Part shown: in pieces, positions 44,539 to 50,822 of the stretch
Numbering within the stretch: the stretch's first letter is position 1
How the letters are laid out: each line of letters starts with the position of its first letter
Origin: Clostridia bacterium
GTDB lineage: Bacteria > Bacillota > Clostridia > Oscillospirales > CAG-272
DNA: 64,000 nt
Reading direction: 5' to 3'
Assembly: GCA_017481595.1 (NCBI GenBank)
Contig: JAFUOY010000028.1
Span: forward strand, 62,001-126,000
Translations under genes and position numbers: made by a program
Notes under the pieces: model-generated
The model's input: only the letters and a program-made list of their open reading frames with translations
Told to the model about the DNA's origin: nothing
The model's database searches: none

Positions 44539-44662
44539 GCCTTCCCTAAGAAAGGGAAGGGGGACCACTTTAGTGGTGGATGAGTATGTTCTTTTAGTTT
44601 GTTGATTTTTAGAAACACCTCATCCGTCTGCTTCGCATCCACCTTCCCCCGCTGGGGAAGGC
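44539..44662. repeat. 124-bp MITE-like inverted-repeat element
   Basis: Ends GCCTTCCC...GGGAAGGC; inside, GGTGGATGAG faces CCTCATCC. Non-coding. I recall this CTTCCC/GGATGAG type from other gut Firmicutes. Confidence 0.7.
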
Positions 44663-44840
44663 TTTTTTCACATTCTTCTCTTGTGTCCTTTTTTTCGATT
44701 CACCGGTTAACCTCTATTGAACCACGCGACTATCGCGTGGTATTCGTTTATACAAAAAAAGTACGCCTGTACATATGTACAGGCGTTTGTTTTATAGATT
44801 TTTTAATGAATTTTAGTGGTTTGAGAGGCTTTTTCGGGCT
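44663..44840. other. intergenic stretch with two palindromes
   Basis: No gene seen. Palindrome ACCACGCG-ACTAT-CGCGTGGT and the perfect GCCTGTACATATGTACAGGC (about 44764-44783) with A and T runs, which can terminate in both directions. Confidence 0.6.
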
Positions 44841-45272
44841 TCAAGATGATGCTTTTGCCGTTTTTTCAGTAATGCAGGTCATTTTTTCTGCAATATAATT
44901 CATTATCTCGCGCACCTTGGCTCTTACCCATTCATCGGAATATCCAAGCTGATTTCCCACCTGCCAATAGGTTTTATCTCCGTTTACAAAGCATTCCAAA
45001 ACTATAATTTGCTCCTTTGGGGGAAGAGTGGAAATTATCCCAAAGTATTTTTTCTCAAGCTTGTTTACCTTTTTGATATAGTCGTTAATGCTTAAGGATC
45101 TTATAATATCCTCAATTTCGGAAATCTCGCTATCCCGTTCCTTTGAGGGCGCCATTGACCTTAATCTTTTAAGCCGTCTTTCTCTTAACTCCTTTATAGT
45201 CTCTCTAACCTTAACGCACCTTTCCAGATGCTTAAGCTCTCGTAGCTCCTTTTTTACATCCTCTGCCGTCAT
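44841..45272 (-). CDS. small sigma-70 region 4-like protein
   Basis: A 143-residue protein. A helical, highly charged N-terminal region (ELRERRLKRLRSMAPSKERD) is followed by a sigma region 4-like helix-turn-helix (about 98-135; LPPKEQIIVLECF...TYWQVGNQLGYSDEWVRAKV). It resembles phage late-gene activators of the ArpU/RinA/DUF1492 kind. The ATG at 45272 follows AAGGAGG; the in-frame upstream extension has none. Probably co-transcribed with the zinc-ribbon gene from the leftward promoter at 45566-45594. Confidence 0.75.
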   Translation of the reverse strand: MTAEDVKKELRELKHLERCVKVRETIKELRERRLKRLRSMAPSKERDSEISEIEDIIRSLSINDYIKKVNKLEKKYFGIISTLPPKEQIIVLECFVNGDKTYWQVGNQLGYSDEWVRAKVREIMNYIAEKMTCITEKTAKASS

Positions 45273-45323
45273 AAAACCTCCTTGCCAAAACTTTTTTGCC
45301 ACACCGCAAGCAAAAAGATCTTA

Positions 45324-45518
45324 TTAAAATATTACCTCTACGCTTGTACTGTCGCAAAAGGGACAGTACGCCTCACACACCTTCTCCTTTACGTATTCCT
45401 CTCCGTAGGGCTGAAGCTGTGTATATTTGTTAAGAACCATATCCTCCTCCGCTATTACGGAGTCACAGTCATTACATTTATATCTCGTAATTACTCCTTT
45501 CCCGATTTTTCTTGACAA
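45324..45518 (-). CDS. small zinc-ribbon protein
   Basis: Up to 64 residues with two CXXC pairs (YKCNDCDS and YCPFCDS), a zinc ribbon. The start is uncertain: the only standard start codon is the TTG at 45518, with a poor ribosome site. A good GGAAAGGAG lies inside the frame and is not followed by ATG, GTG or TTG at the right distance. First in a leftward unit with the sigma-like gene. Confidence 0.6.
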   Translation of the reverse strand: MSRKIGKGVITRYKCNDCDSVIAEEDMVLNKYTQLQPYGEEYVKEKVCEAYCPFCDSTSVEVIF

Positions 45519-45540
45519 TTCCTAAATTAAGTGATATAAT
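45512..45540 (+). promoter_or_regulatory. rightward promoter of the LexA-like gene, with operator in the spacer
   Basis: TTGACA, 17 nt, TATAAT: full consensus. The spacer begins ATTCCTAAATTAAG, the same motif as in the facing leftward promoter. Confidence 0.8.
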
Positions 45541-45565
45541 TGTTGTGTAACAGGGCTATGAGTAG

Positions 45566-45594
45566 ATTATATTCCTAATTTAGTAATTTGTCAA
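45566..45594 (-). promoter_or_regulatory. leftward promoter facing the rightward one, with operator in the spacer
   Basis: Minus strand TTGACA, 17 nt, TATAAT. The spacer holds ACTAAATTAGGAAT, the complement of ATTCCTAATTTAGT. Its transcript runs over the rightward promoter. Confidence 0.8.
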
Positions 45595-45636
45595 TAGCTT
45601 TTTTGTAAATATATCCAAATGAAAGGAAGGTGTCCT

Positions 45637-46287
45637 ATGAACAAGACAGTTCTTATGGAAAGAATAGAAAATTTGTGCCACGAAAGGGGAATTACCTTAA
45701 ATACCGCCTTTATTGAAAGCGGAGTCGGCAAGAATTTCAAAAGCAATTTAAAAAATGCAAACCCCACTATGGGTAAGATAACTATGCTTTCAATGTTTTT
45801 TAACGTTTCCCGTGAGTATCTTACGGGGGAAAGCGACAAGAGAGGCAGCTACATCCGTGACGTATTTGAAATAAGCGGAATCAAGCCCATTAAAAAAAGC
45901 TCCCTGCCCATTCTTGGCAGCGTAGCCTGTGGTAATCCTATTTTTGCCGACGAGGAGCTTGAGGGATATGCCTCTGCCGAGGGAGATATCAACGCGGACT
46001 TTTGTCTTTATGCCAAAGGGGACAGTATGATAGACGCAGGCATAAGGGACGGCAGCATCGTATTTATAAAGAAGCAGCCCACGGTTGAAAACGGACAGAT
46101 AGCCGTTGTGCTTATAGATGACGAGGCAACCCTTAAGCGAGTGTATTTTGACAGGGACAACAGAAGAATGATATTAAATCCCGCCAACGCTGCCTACGCC
46201 CCCATTATAGTTGATAACAGTCAGATAGAAAGCGGAACCGTGCGTATTCTTGGCAAGGCGGTAATGTGCCAATTCAGAATAAGCTAA
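45637..46287 (+). CDS. LexA/UmuD-like self-cleaving repressor (S24)
   Basis: A 216-residue protein. An XRE helix-turn-helix (about 1-65) is followed by an S24 domain. The catalytic Ser lies in YAKGDSMIDAG and the Lys in ATLKRVYFD; the presumed cleavage site is in GSVACGNP, a Cys-Gly bond as in UmuD instead of the Ala-Gly of LexA. It therefore probably self-cleaves under RecA or another signal. The ATG at 45637 follows GAAAGGAAGG. It likely binds the CTAAATTAG motifs in the facing promoters and controls the zinc-ribbon/sigma-like pair. Confidence 0.86.
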   Translation: MNKTVLMERIENLCHERGITLNTAFIESGVGKNFKSNLKNANPTMGKITMLSMFFNVSREYLTGESDKRGSYIRDVFEISGIKPIKKSSLPILGSVACGNPIFADEELEGYASAEGDINADFCLYAKGDSMIDAGIRDGSIVFIKKQPTVENGQIAVVLIDDEATLKRVYFDRDNRRMILNPANAAYAPIIVDNSQIESGTVRILGKAVMCQFRIS

Positions 46288-46297
46288 AGGAGAGACT

Positions 46298-47215
46298 ATG
46301 AGCAGATATAAGATAGATAATATATTAGAGGTTTCAAAAATTTGTATCGGCGCGGACCATTTTGGCACGTCAATAGATAAGGATACCGCATCCCGTATTC
46401 TTGATATGTATGCGGACCGCGGCGGTAATTTTATCGACACAGCAAACGTATACGGCAAGTGGGTAGCGGGAGCAGGCAACGCAAGTGAAAAGTTCCTTGG
46501 CGAGTGGCTGAAAAGCAGAAAAAAGAACGTGGTTATTGCCACTAAGGGCGGCCACTACGATCTGACAGCACCCCCTGTTATGAGGCTTAAGGAGTCGGAT
46601 CTGAGATGTGATCTTGAAGAAAGCCTCTTAGCCCTTGGGCTTGACTGCATTGACTTTTATTGGCTCCACAGGGATGATACGTCTATGCACATAGGCGAGA
46701 TACTTGACACCCTTGAAAGGTTCAAAAAAGAGGGCAAGATCCGTTTTTACGGCGCGTCAAATTTCTGCGGCGAAAGGCTTTGGCAGGCAAAGGAATACGC
46801 TACGGAGCATAATATAACGGGCTTTAGCGCCGTGTCAAATCAGCATAGCGCCGCAACGGTAAACAGAGGTGCAAACACGAATCCCGACCCCACCCTCGTT
46901 ATCCACGGGGAGCGCGAGGAGAAATTTCATATAAAGACAAACACCCCCCTTATCCCTTATCAATCCACGGCACGTGGCTATTTTTCCAAAATTACAGGGG
47001 GTGCTGTATCCGATTTTCTTCTAAAAGCATACGATAATGAGAAAACAAGAGCCACCTACACGGAGATACTCGACCTTGCAAAAAACGAAAGCTGCTCCGT
47101 ACAGACCGCATCCCTTTTGTACCTTGCAAGATCCCCTTATCCCGTCCTCCCCATTACAAGCGTACGCAAAACCGAGCAATTAGCCGACATTTTTGACGCG
47201 ATGGAGAAATTATAG
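46298..47215 (+). CDS. aldo/keto reductase
   Basis: A 305-residue TIM-barrel NAD(P)H oxidoreductase. Catalytic residues are visible: Asp/Tyr in FIDTANVYGKW, Lys in VIATKGGH and His in FYWLHRDD. Related to YdhF/IolS-type reductases; substrate unknown. It starts 10 bp after the repressor gene, so it probably shares its promoter. Hairpin array E begins at its stop codon. Confidence 0.87.
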   Translation: MSRYKIDNILEVSKICIGADHFGTSIDKDTASRILDMYADRGGNFIDTANVYGKWVAGAGNASEKFLGEWLKSRKKNVVIATKGGHYDLTAPPVMRLKESDLRCDLEESLLALGLDCIDFYWLHRDDTSMHIGEILDTLERFKKEGKIRFYGASNFCGERLWQAKEYATEHNITGFSAVSNQHSAATVNRGANTNPDPTLVIHGEREEKFHIKTNTPLIPYQSTARGYFSKITGGAVSDFLLKAYDNEKTRATYTEILDLAKNESCSVQTASLLYLARSPYPVLPITSVRKTEQLADIFDAMEKL

Positions 47216-47425
47216 CTTTGCGCCAATGGCGCAAAGCAGCGATATAAATCCTCACGGGATTTGCGATATACGCAAAGATGCGTGCGATATATCTTCGATG
47301 CGATATGCCCTCTCGGGCGTTATGTGGATTTATATCATATCGCTACCGAGCAACGCGACGGTAATATCGCATTTGAGCATTAGTGAAAATATATCGCGTT
47401 TGCAAAAGCAAACATATCGCCACAA
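47216..47425. repeat. hairpin array E (spacer GCGATAT x4 then ATATCGC x4)
   Basis: Begins at the stop codon with GCTTTGCGCC-AAT-GGCGCAAAGC. Further units: CGCA-AAGA-TGCG, ATC-TTC-GAT, GCCC-TCTC-GGGC, TACCG...CGGTA and GTTTGC-AAAA-GCAAAC. GCGATAT at 47239, 47263, 47284 and 47300; complement ATATCGC at 47337, 47364, 47391 and 47414. The symmetry is 4 + 4. The rest of the gap to 47531 shows no gene. Confidence 0.8.
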
Positions 47426-47531
47426 TATAATAACATCTGCGAGCGCAAACATAATTAAATAAAAACTTTTTAAAAGCACCCAATTAAAATCATTTTGTTG
47501 GCACTTTATAGGTGAAAGGCGGTGGAGATCT

Positions 47532-49082
47532 ATGACGGCGAAAATACTTGAAGCTTATATAGACAGGATATACGGATACGCAATAAACCGTACCTTCTCC
47601 CGTGATGAGGCTGACGAGCTTTCCCAGGAGATACTGTTTACGGCAGTCAAGGAGCTGCCCAAGCTTCGCGACGAAAATAAGCTGGATGCGTGGCTTTGGG
47701 GCATTGCCTCAAATGTAACAAAAACCTTTAAAAGATATATGGGAAAGCAACGCGCGATGTATTCCTATGATGCTATAGAGGAGTTGTCCTACGAGGATGA
47801 ATATTTCAATGAAGATGAAGAAATATACGATTCTCTAAGGACCAAGATTGCTATGATGTCTGCAATTTACCGTGATATTATAGTTCTTCACTACTATGAC
47901 GGCCTTTCAGTCAAGCGTATTGCCGAAAATCTAAACATTCCCGAGGGCACAGTTACCTGGCGGCTTTCGGAGGGGCGTAAGAAACTAAAAAAGGAGTACA
48001 ACGAAATGAACGAAACTGCATTACATCCTGTAAAGCTACACATCGATATTTACGGCTCAGGCGATTACAACGGAAAAACAATACCTTTCCCAAGCGCATA
48101 TATAAATGACGCCTTATCCCAGAATATTCTTTATTATTGCTACGAAAAGCCACTTAACGTGGAGGAGGTATCCAAGCTTTGCGGTGTTCCCGCTTATTAC
48201 GTAGAGGAAAGAATAAACAACCTTGTTAAAAGAGAAGCGCTTATAGAGCCGACAAAGGGAAAATATCAGACAGCCTTTGTTATTTATTCCGACAAATACG
48301 GCATTTTCTGTGAGGAAAACGCAGAAAAAGCGTTACTTCCCATAATTGACAGAATGGTAAATGCCTTTAAGAAAATATCTGACGAAGCCAAGGATATTGA
48401 CTTTTACAAGGCTGAAAAAACAGAGGACGAGCTTCTCTATCTGTACGCCGTTATGGCATTAGGCTATGCTACAAAATATTCATCCCTGCCTTTTCCTGAT
48501 TTCGATATAAAATATGACGGAAATCGCTGGAATTATATAGGATTGATGGAATCGGGCAAGCACCAAAGAATAGGGATAAGTATGCAAAAATCCGCCAATC
48601 TCGGCAGTCGGGGAGTATATTCCCATACAAGCTACGGTATGAGAGGAGCTTTAGGTACGCATTTTCGTAAAATGATGTATGATAATTATATCAACGTATG
48701 TGAGGATCTTCTTTCAAAGGGAAAGACCGAGGATATAGATTCCCTGTCCGGGGCTATAAAGGACGGGTATATAATTAAAAGGGATGACGGCAGCTTTTTT
48801 GTTACTGTGCCTGCCTTTAATATAGAGCAGATAAGGAAATTTGACGAAATAGCAGAAAAGCATTTGCACCCTTTAATGAAGGACTATTGCAAAATTGTAA
48901 ACGATTTTGTATCCGAATACAAAAAGCTGTTTCCCAAGCATTTAGGCGACGATGTAATGCGCTTATGCCAAGGCGTATTTTTGGGAATGTGTCCGTATAT
49001 TATAGCCTACGGACAAAGAAACGGTATTTTTACAAAGCCCTCCGATCCTGTTATCTGCGACGTTATAATACAGGAAAAGTAA
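47532..49082 (+). CDS. sigma-70 family factor with long C-terminal extension (second)
   Basis: A 516-residue protein. Sigma region 2 (RDEADELSQEILFTAV, LDAWLWGIASNVTKTF) and region 4 (YRDIIVLHYYDGLSVKRIAENLNIPEGTVTWRL split by linkers) occupy residues 1-160. Then come a winged-helix-like segment (LNVEEVSKLCGVPAYYVEERI, about 208-245) and a large domain similar in order to that of the 42744 protein. RBS GGTGGAG before the ATG. No anti-sigma gene nearby. Ends at a strong terminator. Confidence 0.8.
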   Translation: MTAKILEAYIDRIYGYAINRTFSRDEADELSQEILFTAVKELPKLRDENKLDAWLWGIASNVTKTFKRYMGKQRAMYSYDAIEELSYEDEYFNEDEEIYDSLRTKIAMMSAIYRDIIVLHYYDGLSVKRIAENLNIPEGTVTWRLSEGRKKLKKEYNEMNETALHPVKLHIDIYGSGDYNGKTIPFPSAYINDALSQNILYYCYEKPLNVEEVSKLCGVPAYYVEERINNLVKREALIEPTKGKYQTAFVIYSDKYGIFCEENAEKALLPIIDRMVNAFKKISDEAKDIDFYKAEKTEDELLYLYAVMALGYATKYSSLPFPDFDIKYDGNRWNYIGLMESGKHQRIGISMQKSANLGSRGVYSHTSYGMRGALGTHFRKMMYDNYINVCEDLLSKGKTEDIDSLSGAIKDGYIIKRDDGSFFVTVPAFNIEQIRKFDEIAEKHLHPLMKDYCKIVNDFVSEYKKLFPKHLGDDVMRLCQGVFLGMCPYIIAYGQRNGIFTKPSDPVICDVIIQEK

Positions 49083-49087
49083 TACAC

Positions 49088-49120
49088 AAAAAGGAAGAAG
49101 CCTTTTCGCTTCTTCCTTTT
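49088..49120. terminator. intrinsic terminator
   Basis: AAAAAGGAAGAAG / CTTCTTCCTTTT. Confidence 0.85.
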
Positions 49121-49182
49121 GTATTTACTTTATGAGTATTTAAAATTATAATTCTTTTAGCAAATCAAATTTGAGCTTTCTT

Positions 49183-49440
49183 CCGCCAAGAAAGACAAGG
49201 CGTACCGCAAATTTGAGGATGACGGCGTACTTTCACCTTCTCGCATTTGGGCGCGGATAACCAAGAATTTTTAGGCGTACCGCAGATGACGGCTGATGGC
49301 TATCTCCCTTGCGATATTTGGGCTTTTTCCGCCAAGAAAGACAAGGCGTACCGCAAATTTGAGGACGACAGCGTACTTTCGTACGTCAAGGTCTCAAATG
49401 AGGAACAACGCAGTATTTCGCAGTGCGGAAAGAGACCAAA
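49183..49440. repeat. dispersed structured repeat (AAGGCGTACCGC element), copy 2
   Basis: Contains AAGACAAGGCGTACCGCAAA twice (about 49193 and 49337), TAGGCGTACCGCAG, CTATCTCCC and GAGGAACAACGCAG. In the main unit ATTTGAG (49357) pairs with CTCAAAT (49393) around CGTAC-TTTC-GTACG. Lies directly downstream of the nuclease gene. No gene in 49121-49440. Confidence 0.7.
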
Positions 49441-50412
49441 TCAGGGTTTACATATGCCGCAAGCACTATACCCCTCATCAATTAAATTCTGTTTATTGCC
49501 CGTATAGGTGTCGCGGTTTTCTGCTTTTATATCGTCTCCGCAGGAGCTGCTTTCCTTATGGAACTTTTTACTGTTTGTATTAAGAACGTATGTAATGGTG
49601 TCGGGGTCCTGAGTGGTGGGAGCCTCTGTTGTGGGAATTTCCTCACCTGAGAGGTGGTTTTCACCTGTGGCGTAGTTTATCTCTATGCCCGGCTGAACAT
49701 TGTAGGAGTATACGTTAAAGTAAACGCCCTCACCCTTATCCTCTACGGAGTAGCCCTCCATATGAATACCGCTCGGAACGAGATCGTTGCCGTTATAAAT
49801 GGGAGTAACGCGGAACATAACGTGGTTCTTAGTTTCCTTTACGTAGTCGGCAATCATATTTTCAAAGGGAAGCATTCCCTCAATATTAAGATAACGGGTG
49901 CCCGTTACAAGATTCTTTTCGTTTGCGTTTTCACCCGCAAGCTGGAAGCCTATAAGATGGCATCTGTTGTAGATATATCCGCCCTCTACCAGCTTTGTGC
50001 TGTACTTATTATTATTGCTCTTGCCGTTATATTTCCATCCCGATGGGGTAACGGAGCCGATATCCTCTCTGTCCTCCGTAGGCATTAAGTCAATACCGAC
50101 ACACGCGTGGGTAACTCCGCATCTGCCAAGAGAGTCAAGCTCACTGTAATATTCATAGGACTGAGTCTTTATTTCACTTTCCGTAAAGGTTGGCTTACCG
50201 TTATTCAGATTTACGTACGGCTTGTTTGTATACTCGGGAACTGTTTCACCGTTTATTACTATATCGCTGGGAGCCCCCTGTGTCTGGCTTATGCCAAGCA
50301 TTTTCAGTATGTCATCAGCATTATAGAACGCAAATATCAGCGCCGCAATAATGATAAGAGCAAATAGGGATCTTATCAGTCCGCCCGATCTCTTCTTCTT
50401 TTTCTTCTTCAT
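49441..50412 (-). CDS. membrane-anchored DNA/RNA non-specific endonuclease (NucA/DNA-entry type)
   Basis: A 323-residue protein. Lys-rich start, one transmembrane anchor (about 15-32), then a beta-beta-alpha-metal nuclease (about 90-250) with the motif NRCHLIGFQLAGENANEKN, equivalent to the RGH-type active site of NucA/EndA. A TTEAPTT linker (about 264) and a C-terminal Cys motif domain (FHKESSSC...YSACGICKP, about 285-323) follow; the latter resembles Ada-type metal-binding tails found on secreted proteins. Extracellular DNA degradation or DNA uptake is likely. Confidence 0.85.
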   Translation of the reverse strand: MKKKKKKRSGGLIRSLFALIIIAALIFAFYNADDILKMLGISQTQGAPSDIVINGETVPEYTNKPYVNLNNGKPTFTESEIKTQSYEYYSELDSLGRCGVTHACVGIDLMPTEDREDIGSVTPSGWKYNGKSNNNKYSTKLVEGGYIYNRCHLIGFQLAGENANEKNLVTGTRYLNIEGMLPFENMIADYVKETKNHVMFRVTPIYNGNDLVPSGIHMEGYSVEDKGEGVYFNVYSYNVQPGIEINYATGENHLSGEEIPTTEAPTTQDPDTITYVLNTNSKKFHKESSSCGDDIKAENRDTYTGNKQNLIDEGYSACGICKP

Positions 50413-50813
50413 CTTTTATAGACCTCCTTGGTAATTTTTTCGTGGGAGGAGCCTTCAAAATCACGGCTTTCCACAAGCTTATATTCATTTATATCAAGAT
50501 CGAAATAAAAATCACAGGGGTAGTGTCTGTTCCAGCGGTAGATAACCAATATATCTATCTCACCCTTGTATTCCGACAGGTGTTTATCCTCAATAAAGCA
50601 CACCCCATCCCCCTTTGCCGCCTCAAGAGGGTTATCTGACACCTTTATTTTAGCATCTGTACCCTCAAAAAGCAACTGCGAATAGGGGGAAATATAAATT
50701 TTCTCTTTACCGAGGTCCTTTATTACGTCCTCAATAAGAATTCTGTCCCGACTTTGTCTGCGGTTATTGAACATCATACCGCATCTGTCATCAAGGCAAG
50801 CTATTACCTTCAT
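50409..50813 (-). CDS. conserved small protein of unknown function
   Basis: A 134-residue alpha/beta protein starting KVIACLDDRCGMMFNNRRQSRD and ending in a region with RWNRHYPCDFYFD. No catalytic motif recognised. Overlaps the nuclease gene by 4 bp and follows addA by 9 bp, so it belongs to the addB-addA operon. It has been seen next to such nuclease genes in Clostridia, as I recall; role unknown. Confidence 0.75.
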   Translation of the reverse strand: MKVIACLDDRCGMMFNNRRQSRDRILIEDVIKDLGKEKIYISPYSQLLFEGTDAKIKVSDNPLEAAKGDGVCFIEDKHLSEYKGEIDILVIYRWNRHYPCDFYFDLDINEYKLVESRDFEGSSHEKITKEVYKR

Positions 50814-50822
50814 ATTTCCTCC

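Noticed and set aside
45324..47215. Prophage
   Set aside because: The repressor switch and sigma-like gene look phage-derived, but no integrase, terminase, capsid or lysis genes lie near.
47239..47420. CRISPR array
   Set aside because: The repeated word is only 7 bp, changes strand at the centre, and the sequences between are hairpins of unequal length; no cas genes.
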